Assembly: GCA_016802295.1 (NCBI GenBank)
Contig: JAESIW010000180.1
Coordinates: 2,690,102 to 2,754,101, forward strand
Origin: Brachionus rotundiformis
Lineage: Eukaryota > Rotifera > Eurotatoria > Ploima > Brachionidae
DNA: 64,000 bases
Reading direction: 5' to 3'
Below are positions 32,433-43,471 of this stretch, piece by piece; the stretch's first letter is position 1; every line of letters starts with the position of its first letter. The notes beneath the pieces were generated by a model. It was given only the letters and a program-made list of their open reading frames with translations, had not been told where the DNA came from and ran no database searches. The translations under genes were made by a program, and so were the position numbers.

Positions 32433-35305
32433 ATGAATGATAATGAGCCTACGATTGAATTATTAACTTTGAATGATAATCCTATTACTTTCGAACCGAT
32501 CAGTAATTTAACTAATGTATTTTTTGACAGAGATAATCAGCAAATATTTTGTGTTCGATCGAACGGGGTTGGAGGTAATTAGTAAATTTATAAACTAAAA
32601 TAAGAAAAGAAAACTAAATTCAAATTATTTTACAATACTCACAAAATTTAAAATAAATGTTTTATTTTTATAATTTAAAGTAAATGATAATACCTATTCA
32701 GTATGAATAAGTATTGTAGAATAATTTTAAAAATTTTGAATTCTTTTTTTGAATTTTGAAATTTTCAAATAAATTTTTATACTAATTTAATTAAAATTTC
32801 AACTTATTATTTAAAATAATCAATCAAAAAGCTTTAATTAAATATTTAAAAATCGAACTTAACTTAATTAAAAATTAAAAAAATTTTCAATCGACCGATT
32901 TTCTATTTAATCAGTTTTTTCAATTTATTTGACTCAAGTTTATATAAAAAAGATTACAAAAATTGAAAAGATATTTAAATATCTTTAAAAAAGTTAAGTA
33001 AAATATTCAGTTTGCTATATACAAATAAATGATTAAGATTATTTTAATTACAAAATTCGATTGAGTAAAAATATGATTAAATTAAAATACTTAAAGCGGA
33101 CTAAAAATTAGATGAATTCAGATTATATATTGTAAAAATAATTTTTTCAATGACATTCTATCAAGAATGTATGAGGCCATTAATACATAATACTTTGTGA
33201 CAGTCTAGTATTGTAGTAGCCAGTTCCGTTGAATCTAATCTATTCAAAGCGGGTTTCTAAACTTTAGATTTAAGATTTTTAAACTTGTGCTCAGCTTATT
33301 TAATTAAATTATAAAAATATAAATTTTAAAGGGGTGGTTGTTAAATGTCCAATAGCTGATTGGAACATAACTTTTCGAATGGAAGATAAAGGAAATGTAG
33401 CAACAATAAAATTCAATCCGAACATGAGTATATTAGCGATTAGACGTAGAGGAAGGAATTGCATTGATTTTTTAAATTTTAAAAACTCACAGCCTGAAAT
33501 AAATGAATATTCCCAAAACTTTAAAGCAAAAAGTTCTCAGTTCCAAGAGTGCTATTGGTTAGATAATAATGAAATTCTTCTGGTAAGTGAACAAGGTTTC
33601 GAGCAGTATCAGATTTATCCAGAAAAGCGTGCCCTCAAATTAATTAAATTTATTAATTTACAATTAAATTGGTTAATATGGTCACGCGAAGCTCAAGTAT
33701 TCTTAGTATCAACTGGAAACTATGGAACAATATTAAATCCATTTGTATACAATAAAGGATCATTCATGAAACTGCCTAAATTTGAGGTAGATTTGCCGCT
33801 TCCTGTTAATTTGGCTAAATACCGTCATGCACCGGACAGTCCTGGTACTAACCGCCTCTTTCTCAATGAGTCAGATGTAGTTTTGGGAAAAATTTACAAT
33901 GAATTTTATGTAATGATTATCAGACAAATGACAACTGGTCAGTCGAATTCAGATTTAAAAGAACGTCGTGCCTCTTCAAGTATCAATAATGGATTTTCTG
34001 AAATAGCCATGTACAGACTTTTAACTGATAGTCCTGCCAAAAAAACCAATATCTTGAAAATAAACTTATCAGGAAGGTTTACATTGAATATAATTGATGA
34101 ACTAATAATTGTTCATCATCGAAATTCGCTCTCTAGTCTTGTTTTTGATATCAGAATTTCAAGTGATTTTGATGGCTACACTACATTTAATCATCCAGTG
34201 ATCAAGAAAGCATCTATCCAAATGAACAGTTCAATTGGTGATTTCAATAATGATTTTAATTATATACCATTTGAAATGTATTCAATGAATTGGATTATGT
34301 TTTTGCCAAATGTTATTATTGATGCTAAACTTGGATACTTTTGGCATCTTGAACTTAATCTCACCGGAGGAGATCTAAGGCCTTTTCAAGAGTTTAATGA
34401 TGATTGTTTAAAACTAATTGAATTTTTATTAAATAGAAAAAATACTAAACTTCACATTTTAAAAGTAATTTATCATATTCATTTAATTACTATTTAAATT
34501 TTATATTTTTTGTAAGGTTTGTGAAAATGTTATAAAATCAAAATCTAGTCTAAAAATTTTAGGAAGTCTTTTTGATAAGATTAATGAGGTTTATCGAATG
34601 TCACTGATTCTTTATCCTAATCATCCAGATTTAGTTGATTCAAATTTACAAGTAAATTCTTCATCTGGTAAAGAAAAAGAAAAGTTTTGGAAACAATTGC
34701 CATTTATTGAGCAATATGATATGCATAATAAAATATTGTATCCTTTATTGGAAGATGAACAATGGTGGAACTCAAACTCTAAATATACAATATCAATTAT
34801 TGTCGAATACTTTCGTTCACTAAACTGTTTTAATATAGTAATCGAGCATTATTTGTATAAACTTTTAGTAAATGCATTGCTAAAAGATAATCGCCTTTAT
34901 CAATTGCATCAGTACCTCCAGTACCATGTACTAAGCGATTCTAAGCCTCTTGCTTGTTTATTATTGAGCATCCAATCAAATTATCCTGCTGCCAATCAGC
35001 TGGCAATGGACATGCTCAAAAGACTAGGAACCGCAAATGAAGAAATAATAGATGTACTTTTATCTAATAACTTGGTTTTACCTGCTTTAAGATTCGCTAT
35101 TCGAATGAAATCTGACGATCAATTGATTCCAGGAAAATTTCTTGAAACAGCTAAATCAATGAACGATTCAGCAATATATTACGAAACATTTAAATACTTT
35201 GAGGAACGAAACATTAGACTCAGAGGGACACCTAATTTTAAAAAAGACGAAAATTGTGATTTCTATGTGGATTATTTTAATCAATTGTTTAATTTAACAA
35301 ATTAA
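32433..35305 (+). CDS. RMC1: RMC1 (C18orf8/Mic1), MON1-CCZ1 complex subunit, 3 exons
   Basis: Exons 32433-32574, 33332-34464 and 34517-35305 join in phase to 687 residues (human 657). Exon 1 encodes VFFDRDNQQIFCVRS; exon 2 begins GVVVKCP and carries the N-terminal beta-propeller (FRMEDKGNVATIKF, LPKFEVDLP, EFDGxxTFxHPV-like). Exon 3 holds the conserved Mic1 domain (LHQYLQYHVLSDSKPLACL, LDMLKRL-like, RLRGTPNF). In the family RMC1 stabilises MON1-CCZ1, the guanine-nucleotide exchange factor for Rab7. Introns are 757 and 52 nt. An acceptor-like TTTTATAG lies immediately before the first ATG, which could be a trans-splice or 5'UTR acceptor. Start chosen by family N-terminus. Confidence 0.92.
32575..33331 (+). 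other. Intron 1 of RMC1
   Basis: A 757-nt GT...AG intron, much longer than the 40-60 nt usual in this window. A/T-rich, with no embedded gene or element recognised. Confidence 0.6.
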
Positions 35306-36040
35306 TTTTTTTAATAAAATTAAATATATGTTTTTTTTTCAAGTGAATAATTATTAAATATATCATGAAAATACATACAGAATTTAATTGAAGTATTTTC
35401 AAAAAAAATTGTATATTAAAATTTGTATTTAATTAGAGGTCTAAATTATTATAATAAGTCAACTTTTGAATTTTAATCATTTAATAATATAATTTAAAAC
35501 TAATCATAACTTATATTTAATTGATGTAATACAGTGTTAAATATAACTGAATTAAAATTATTTATATATAAAAATGATTTATTTAAATTAAATCTTAACC
35601 AAAAGTACTGTCATTTTTGGTGTTAGCCACCAGCTGTCTAAAAAATGATTTCTTTTGATATTCTTGATTGAATTGATAAAATGTCTTCAAAAATCTGCAA
35701 TCATTTATTCGAAGAATTTGTTTAATCTTTTTAGTTCTAAAATTACATCTAATTATACAATATTTAGGACTATTTTTAACCTTAAATATGAGTAGAGATA
35801 AGGAAAACTTTATGCGAAAGTATCTATATCCTATTCTACATATTAAATAAATAAGTTAGCTAACTAATATAATTAATTTCCAACGAGATTTTAAAAATAC
35901 TAAAATTTAATATATGAATACATGAATATTAACATATAAATAGAAATTTTAATTTTAATTTTTAAAATTTTAGATTTGTAAAACATCATAAAACAAGAAT
36001 TCGTTGTCAAGAGCTTTTTTAGATCAGTAAAAGAGATCAA
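35306..36040. other. Intergenic after RMC1
   Basis: A/T-rich spacer, nothing recognised. Just beyond it, 36046-36058 contains TTAGGGTTTAGGG, two telomere-like units only. Confidence 0.4.
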
Positions 36041-36059
36041 AACCGTTAGGGTTTAGGGT

Positions 36060-37582
36060 ACCCTGGTAACCCTTTGTTGAATAAATGATAAGAATGAAAA
36101 GATATTTGAGATTTTTTAAGAAGTCATTTAAAATTGAACTTTTTCAGAATGAAAACATTGGATTTAACTCCAAAATTTATCTCAAGAATCAAATAGATAA
36201 TTTAATGAAAAAATTTGACCTACATGACGACTATGAGCCTTTTACAACAGTTTGCCAATCAATAGGATTTGGCAAGTAGAGAGCATGTTTTAGTTTAGTC
36301 AATGCTAGATTTTATGTTGTCTTTTGTTGCTTAAAAGCTTAATTATCATCTGGATAACCCAAAAGTAGCTGTCTAGCAGATTATCTATTAGGCAGTTTTA
36401 CAGAAGAGGAACATTTGGTTAAGTACAAAAATAACTTCAATGAATTTATAAATTTGTTCAACACGACCAAATTTAACGAATACTTCAAAGCTATCGGCTT
36501 TTTTTAGCTTAAAAATTAAATAATAAATAAACCCTGAATATGGGATATTTTCCAAAAATAAATCCAAAATTCAACTTTTTCACTAACCGAAAAATTTTCT
36601 TTGCTCTCATAAAAATATTGAATATTTAAAAAAATTGTGGAAATAATTAAATAGAAAAAAGTCAAATTTAAGCTTTTTTCTATTTGAACTTTTTCTTCTC
36701 TTTTTGAACTAAGAAAAACAATATAATAAATAACGGCTCGTTGATCGCATGTTTAAATCTAATCATTAGATTTAAAATTACAAATAGTATTTGTAGATTT
36801 GGTAGAGTACTTTGAGGATCTTAGCTATACACTCGTAATAATTCACATGACGAGTTTAAATAAATTGATTACATAGAACTTTACGAACTTGTATGTAAAC
36901 TAGTATGCTAATTAATACTGGAAATGATTTGAATTCAATTTAAGGTCTTACTAATTGTTTAGCTTTTTTAAGTACAAGAATTGAAAATATCTTGCTAAAA
37001 ACATGGCGATATGTACATTTGTTTATACCAAAAACAGTCGTCTTGAAATTGATTATCCATCTGAGCCAATTTTAGCAAAAGTTGAACAAAATAAAATTTT
37101 TGATCAAATTTCAAGCGCTCAATTTTGCTCAAACATTTTTAGATGCGCAATGAAATTTCATTGAATTTTTAGAAATTACAAACCTTTTCAAAAAATTAAA
37201 ATTTAAAGCTTTGAAATGTTAAAGGAATAAAAAATCCGCGATGAAATTTAATTGCGTATCTAAAAATTTTTGAGCAAAATTGAGCGCCTGAAATTCGATC
37301 AAAAATTTTACTTTGCTAGAAGTTGGTTCTCTCTTGAAGCATAAATATCACAAACTTAGATATATTTTAAATGATCGATTTAATTCCGGTATTGAAGATT
37401 CAATGATATCAAGTGGAGAAAAAGGAGAAATGATTGCAAAACTAATTGAAATTTTGGTTAAAAATAAAACACATTATTTAAATCCGCTATCTTATCTCAA
37501 TTTGACTAGAATTGGTGAATTTAATCAAAGTTTTTTTCAAAGTTCCTTCCTTTCCAAAAATAAGTTAGAAAGGAAAATATAA
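36060..37582 (+). pseudogene. Decayed copy of the Crinkler-type NTPase/nuclease gene
   Basis: Sequence from ~36067 matches the intact gene on 43472-45985. It shows ELFQNENIGFNSKIYLKNQ and a Walker A region (QSIGFGK) interrupted at once by a stop. Further stops follow (CCLKA*, SSG*P). A block of ~250 bp in the middle (about 36500-36780) is not homologous and replaces the Walker B segment. Homology resumes at GRV-L(W) (~36800), runs to EIDYPSEPILAKVE (~37085), and is then split by the MITE at 37092-37310. The remainder (SSGEKGEMIAKL) ends near 37582. Not functional. Confidence 0.85.
37092..37310. mobile_element. Palindromic MITE inside the NTPase pseudogene
   Basis: The 219-bp element starts TAAAATTTTTGATC and ends GATCAAAAATTTTA. 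The arms stay complementary for about 70 nt (shared GGCGCTCAATTTTGCTCAAA-type and TTTTTAGAT-CGCAAT segments). It splits the pseudogene between residues matching ILAxV and EVG. The flanks GCAAAAGTTG and GCTAGAAGTTG look like an eroded target duplication of about 9-10 bp. Confidence 0.8.
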
Positions 37583-37647
37583 CTAGGAACAAGAAGATTT
37601 AAGAAAGAAGAAAGGAAGGAAAAAGCAATAAATATTAAATTTATTAG

Positions 37648-37900
37648 AAATGATTCAGTTTAAAACATTTTTGAAGTCTAATCTAATGAATAAAAATCTG
37701 AAATATCCAATTTAGGAAATATTTGAAATTCAACTTTTTCAGGATGAAAACATCGAATTTAATTCCAAAATTTATCCCAAAAATCAAAGACATAATTTAA
37801 ACGACAAATTTAACCCATTCGACTATTATGACCTTTACATCTTTGCTCAATAAGAAGATTCGTTAAGTTAAGAGCATTTTTTATTGTGTTGGTATGCGTA
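37648..37900 (+). pseudogene. Second decayed fragment of the NTPase/nuclease family
   Basis: It matches the start of exon 2 of the intact gene: MIQFKTFLKSNLMNKNLK corresponds to MVRFKKFLESNLMNDNMK, and EIQLFQDENIEFNSKIYPK corresponds to EIELFQNENIGFNSKIYLK. Stops and frame changes abound, and homology fades after the Walker A position. It lies in tandem behind the first pseudogene. Confidence 0.8.
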
Positions 37901-39161
37901 AAAGCGACATTTGACAGTCTCGAAGCTCGAATCTTATGACCGTAAAAAATATGCCCAGAAAAAATTTGGGCTAAATGAAAGCCATAGTTGATAAAGATTC
38001 CTTATTTTGTTATTCAATTATATAAAGTATTGAATGGTTATAATATTAAAAAAGTTCCAAATCTCAACTTTATTATCTGTTTGTTGTGATTAAAGATTCG
38101 ATCCAAAAGGTGCTACTTGACTACCGAAAACTTCAAAATCAAAATGCTGAAAAAGTTACTAAAAAATTTTTAAAAAGTTCGTTTTAAATCGACTCACTTA
38201 TCAAAAAATCAAGACACGTTCAGCTCCAATCCAAACAATCAAAAAAGATTCGTTTCCTCTCTCGATTTCTTCCAGAACATAAGAACTTAAATTTTTATAT
38301 TTATTTTCTCAATAATTCATAGTTATTTTTTTTTAAATATAAACTCAAATTAATTTTTTCAAAAAATATTTTCTTATTGATTGCTTTAATTGACTTGAAT
38401 GAAAGAACTAAGTCTCTTTTCCAACAGGTCAAGACAAGAAATAAATTTTAAATAAAATAAAATGATCGAATACGAAAAAATTAATATTTTTTACTAAAGC
38501 ATAAATATAAAGCAATATAAAAGGGAGATATTAATATTAAGTCTTTGTAAAGAATTTTGATATCTTAAGTAAAAAATTTTGAAAAATTATATTTATTTTA
38601 TGTTTTGTTATTATTCAAATCTTAGATTTTAAAAAATAGTGAAATTTAATAAAAATTATAGGAATTTAGATTTTAATTACATTCATAAATTCAAAATATT
38701 GTTTCTCAAAAATGTAATGCTCTATGCTTAAATTTTCAAATGTTTCAAGAGTTAAAATTAAATATTTTTATTATGCTAAAAAATTTTGATCAAGACAAAT
38801 CCTTTTTTAGAAACATGATTTGATAATTTGTTTTAAAATGATTTTAAAGTCTACCCAAAAGATAAAAAAATCACTCATTTAGAAAATGATCTGTACATTA
38901 AAAACCTTTAGTCTTTTCTAAGATTAGTCATCAAATTCCGGAAATAATTTAGTTCCAGAATTATGATTAGTCAAAAAAACATATTTTTTTATCTAAGAAT
39001 ATATATATATGATGAAAAAACAAGTTTTGGCTTTTCTATTTTTGATATGCTTCTTACTGGAATTGAAATAGACAGACATGAGTATTTAAGAGATAAGTGA
39101 TTAGAATTAAGATATTTATTTGCTAATTAAACGAGTTCCAAGCAAAAAAAAAAAACAGTGA
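37901..39161. other. Intergenic upstream of ATPase 1
   Basis: A/T-rich. No further homology to neighbouring gene families was seen, although short remnants of the NTPase family cannot be excluded. Confidence 0.4.
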
Positions 39162-42100
39162 ATGTCAAGACAAAAAAATTTAAGGAATAAACTTTCCATA
39201 GCAGTTAAAGATATCAAAAATAAAATTCGAAGAATAATTCCATTCTGTAAACCAAGAAAGAAACGTGGACTTAGTCAAGAAAATGACAAGAACTACCATA
39301 AAATTGATCTGTCAGAGATTGAACTGCTATTTTCTACATCAATAATTGATGGAATTGGGACCATTAAAGCAGAGCAACTTTTGAGAAAAGATGGAAAAAA
39401 TAAAATCACCATCACTAAACAAAATCCAATTAAAAAATTAATTAGCTATTTTTTAACAGGTTTCTGTAGTTTATTATGGATAGCAGCGATAGTTTGTATT
39501 CTAGCTTGGAAACCAATTGGAGAGCCCAACTCGGATCCGGTGAATCTTGGCCTTGGAATTCTGTTGATAATTGTAGTATTTCTACAAGCGGCATTCAGCG
39601 CTTTTCAGGACTGGTCATCTGGCCGAGTGATGAAATCAATCAAGAACATGATGCCAAGTTCGGCTTTGGTTATTCGAAACGGCACTGAAAGCAAGATTCC
39701 AGTCGAAGAAGTAGTCGTTGGCGATCTGGTATTGTTGACTTATGGAAACAAGGTACCCGCTGATTGTCGGATCATTGAGTCACATGATCTCAAGTTTGAC
39801 AAGTCAATGTTAACTGGAGAAAGCGAGGCAATAGAGGGAACCACTGAGTGCACAGATGAGCGCTATGTTGAATCAAAAAATATTGCCTTTATGACCACAC
39901 TGATTACCAATGGTCAAGGAAAAGCGATTGTGTTCTCTACCGGTGACAACACTATCATGGGAAAAATTGCCAAAATGACAAATTTAAATGTTCAAAAAGA
40001 GACTTCTCTTCAAAAAGAATTAAAGAGATTTGTATTAATCATTGGAACGGCTGCAATAATTATGGCATTAGTTGTCATTTTTGTTTGGACATTTTATTTA
40101 AGAGTTTATCATCCTGATTATATAAATACTGCTAATTTTTTGGTGAATACCATAAGTGTGATGATAGCTTTTATACCAGAAGGCCTGCCAGTATGTGTCA
40201 CATTGTCATTGTTAATGATTGCCAAAAGAATGGCAAAAAGTCGTGTATTGGTAAAAAATTTGTCCGTAATTGAGACTTTAAGTTGTGTAAATGTGATCGC
40301 TTCGGACAAAACAGGAACACTTACTCAAAATAGAATGTTTGTGGTGTCAGCTGCATATGGTGTTGAAAATGTTGATTTTTCTAAACTTAATAATCCAAAC
40401 TATGATCGAACTATTGGCTTTGAACAGTTGATAGCCATCTCTTCTTTATGTAATAATGCTTCTTTCGATAAAGACCCTCAGAATGAATTAAATCCAATTA
40501 ACCAAAAAACTGCCATAGGCGATGCTACTGATATTGCTTTACTAAAATTTTCAACTCAATACGAAAAATATTTAGATATAAGGGAAAAATATACCGTTCT
40601 GGATGAAATTCCATTTAACAGTCGGAATAAATGGATGGTTAAGATAGTAAAGCCTTTGGATCGACAAACTCACGAGTCAATTTTTGGCCTAAATGATGAA
40701 GCTAATGAAGAAATCATTTTAATAAAAGGGGCACCTGACTATTTACTTAGAAAAACTTCCACTATTCTTGAAAAAAATGGAACTCAAACACCTTTAACTA
40801 ATGAAACAATTAAACAAATACTAAAACTTCAGAATGAATGGTCTGTTAAAGGCCAAAGAGTTTTGGTAATCTGTAAACGAAAAGTTAATTATCATTTGGC
40901 TTCTCAATGTGAAAATTTTCAATTGGAAAATTTTATTCATGAAACAAATGACTTTTGTCTAATAGGCCTGGTAGGAATACTAGATCCACCTAGGGAAGGT
41001 ATTACTGATGTAATAACAAAATTAAAAGAATCAGGTATTAAAGTTTTGATGGTTACTGGAGATTTTGCTCTAACAGCAGCAGCTATTGCGGTTCAGATTG
41101 GAATTTTCACTGAACCAGAATACGATACTTTGGAAACAATGAGGATAAAAAATAAAGAAAATAGAACTATTGAACAAAAAGCGCTTCTTCTTACTGGATG
41201 TGATATAGAAAATATGGTAGAAGATGAGTGGAGATTGGTAACACCTTATAAAGCAATTGTTTTTGCCAGAACAACACCTGAACAGAAACTGCGAACAGTG
41301 AAGGAATTTCAAAGAGATAAATATGTGGTTGGCGTGACTGGTGACGGAGTAAATGATGCTCCGGCACTGAAGAGTGCTGACATTGGCATTGCTATGGGCG
41401 GAGGTAGTGAAGTTGCCATGGAAGCTAGCGAACTAGTTTTGTTAGATAACAATTTTTCATCAATTCTGATCGCTATCAAAAATGGTAGACTTGTTTTTTA
41501 CAATTTGAAAAAAGTTATTCTCTACTTGCTGCCTGGTGGTTGCTTTGCTGAACTAGTTCCAGTTCTCATGTCAATGTTTGTTGGTGTGGCCCAGAATATA
41601 TCCTCATTCCAAATGTTAATTATTTCATTGTTTACAGATATAGCACCATCTTTGTCATTAATGATGGAAAAAGAAGAAACTGATCTACTCAAACAACCGC
41701 CTCGTTCACGCAAGGATCATTTGGTTGATTGGAAGTTTATTTTACATGCATATCTTTTTTTAGGCCTTTTAATTGTCTTTTCGTCCCAATGTCTTTTTTT
41801 TATTTATATGTACACTTATTCGGGCTTAACTGTTAAAAATATCTTTTTTTCATTTGATAACTTACCAGAAATTTACAATGCTACCAAAATTAATGGTTTC
41901 CAAAAAGAAGATCAGTTAAATTTAACATTTGATGAAATATATTTTCGTGGTCAAACAGTTACTTTTGTAAGCATTGTAGTTTTACAATTGTTTGGAAATT
42001 TGTTATCTACAAGGACTAAACGTAATTCATTTTTTACCCAACTTTTCTGGAAGAAAAAAACAAGAAATATTTATATTCTTATAAGCCAAATAATAAGTTG

Positions 42101-42281
42101 TTTGATCATGTTAATAGTTGTTTATACACCTGTATTTAATCGAACATTCAGAACAAGACCAATTGAGGTGCAATTTTTATTTTTACCATTATTATTCTCC
42201 TTGGTAATATTCAGTATTGATGAGTTGAGAAAATTAATGGTAAGAAGAAAAATTTTATTCTTCGATAAACTTGCTTGGTAA
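39162..42281 (+). CDS. P-type cation ATPase, P2C/Na,K-ATPase-like, paralog 1
   Basis: Intronless 1039-residue pump. Motifs in order: actuator loop MLTGESEAIEG (~217-227), TM4 FIPEGLP (~338), phosphorylation site SDKTGTLTQN (~377-386), nucleotide-domain KGAPD, TGD, TPEQK and GDGVNDAPALK (~726-736), then the TM5-TM10 region. Overall plan is like the Na,K/H,K alpha subunit (RxxW C-terminal region, FGNLLSTRTKR). The TM4 reads PEGLP rather than PEGLL. TM5 keeps the Glu (AELVP). The first TM6 Asp of DLGTD is Ser here (SLFTD). Substrate is therefore uncertain: Na+, K+ or H+. No beta subunit is in the window. It lacks the intron its paralogs have after (S/T)G-FC, so it could be a retrocopy or have lost the intron. 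Confidence 0.85.
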   Translation: MSRQKNLRNKLSIAVKDIKNKIRRIIPFCKPRKKRGLSQENDKNYHKIDLSEIELLFSTSIIDGIGTIKAEQLLRKDGKNKITITKQNPIKKLISYFLTGFCSLLWIAAIVCILAWKPIGEPNSDPVNLGLGILLIIVVFLQAAFSAFQDWSSGRVMKSIKNMMPSSALVIRNGTESKIPVEEVVVGDLVLLTYGNKVPADCRIIESHDLKFDKSMLTGESEAIEGTTECTDERYVESKNIAFMTTLITNGQGKAIVFSTGDNTIMGKIAKMTNLNVQKETSLQKELKRFVLIIGTAAIIMALVVIFVWTFYLRVYHPDYINTANFLVNTISVMIAFIPEGLPVCVTLSLLMIAKRMAKSRVLVKNLSVIETLSCVNVIASDKTGTLTQNRMFVVSAAYGVENVDFSKLNNPNYDRTIGFEQLIAISSLCNNASFDKDPQNELNPINQKTAIGDATDIALLKFSTQYEKYLDIREKYTVLDEIPFNSRNKWMVKIVKPLDRQTHESIFGLNDEANEEIILIKGAPDYLLRKTSTILEKNGTQTPLTNETIKQILKLQNEWSVKGQRVLVICKRKVNYHLASQCENFQLENFIHETNDFCLIGLVGILDPPREGITDVITKLKESGIKVLMVTGDFALTAAAIAVQIGIFTEPEYDTLETMRIKNKENRTIEQKALLLTGCDIENMVEDEWRLVTPYKAIVFARTTPEQKLRTVKEFQRDKYVVGVTGDGVNDAPALKSADIGIAMGGGSEVAMEASELVLLDNNFSSILIAIKNGRLVFYNLKKVILYLLPGGCFAELVPVLMSMFVGVAQNISSFQMLIISLFTDIAPSLSLMMEKEETDLLKQPPRSRKDHLVDWKFILHAYLFLGLLIVFSSQCLFFIYMYTYSGLTVKNIFFSFDNLPEIYNATKINGFQKEDQLNLTFDEIYFRGQTVTFVSIVVLQLFGNLLSTRTKRNSFFTQLFWKKKTRNIYILISQIISCLIMLIVVYTPVFNRTFRTRPIEVQFLFLPLLFSLVIFSIDELRKLMVRRKILFFDKLAW

Positions 42282-43471
42282 CAAAATTTAAAATCAAGTT
42301 TTCAAACGAGGAAATTTTAAATAAATTAATTAAATATTTTTCTTTTAAAACTAAATATAGGAAAAAAATTAAATGACTTAAATAAAATTTTAGTAAAGAT
42401 TAATTTAAGCAAATTTAACTTGAATAAAAAAATTAGAATGGAAATTGTTCTTTAATTTAAAATTTGATAATATAATAATATAATAAATATAAACCTTAAA
42501 ATAATATTATTTATAAGTTTTAATTTAAAACAAAATCAAGAAACAATATGAAAAAATGAGTTGTTTCTTTTAAGAAGCAAATTATTTAAGTCAAGAATGT
42601 TGAGAAAGACAATCTAATATCTAGAAATCAGCAAAATAAGAAGAAAGAAAAAAATCCTGGCATCAATTGAATTAATTCCTTCTTCGTGTTCTTTTACTTC
42701 CAAAGGCTACGCATTCTTTCCAGTCTATCCTAGCCAAAACAATAATTTTTCCTTGTCTCCATGAGAGTTTCATCTTATTTCGATATTTTTCAACTGCTCT
42801 ACTCCAGTTAATCTCTGGTCTTCAAGCATTTCTTTTGCCTTATGATGTCCTAATAATGCAAATTAATGGTTTAATATAAAAAAAAATTTATTTATTAGAT
42901 TTGTTTATGAGAATTAATGTTGTTAGACGACATAGACCAAATTTGGTGACCATGTTTTCCTTATCCAAGCTTAAGCTTCTTTAAACTTAGAATAACAATT
43001 CAAAAAAGGAGTAGGGAATTTATCAAAAGATTTTTGACTTTTTTTTTTACTACCATTTTGGATATTATTCTTCAAAGTTTCAAATTGAATTTTTAAACAT
43101 TTTATTAACTCGTTAATTGTTTATGAGTATTACTTATAATGTTGTTTTTAGCTTCTACAAACTTTGGATCAAAATTCAAAAAAGTAATTTATCAAAAAAT
43201 TATTGATTTGGTGTAGATATGTAATTCTGTGATATAAGTTAAGAATTTATACTTCAATAAAAGTTGATTATAAATTACTCATAATATTTTAGATAATAAA
43301 TAATTTTTTATTAGTAAAATATTAATTATATTTTTAAATTAAAAACAAGATAATAAAAAATATTCATATGAAACTAAATATTAATAATGGTTTACTTTAA
43401 AAATAGAAATTATTTTTTTAAATTTTGCTCATAAAATTATAGTCTAGAAATAATTGTCAATTAATAATCAA
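42282..43471. other. Intergenic; possible LINE remnant near 42665-42845 (-)
   Basis: Mostly A/T-rich. The less A/T-rich stretch 42665-42845 reads on the minus strand LSWRQGKIIVLARIDWKEC-like with stops upstream. This resembles the extreme C-terminal tail of some non-LTR retrotransposon ORFs, but the match is by memory and weak. Confidence 0.3.

Noticed and set aside
36046..36064. TTAGGGTTTAGGG plus AGGGTACCCT
   Set aside because: Only two telomere-like units; too short to claim an interstitial telomere.
37895..37970. Possible tRNA-like stretch (AGCTCGAATCTT resembles a T-arm)
   Set aside because: No acceptor stem or anticodon arm could be paired.
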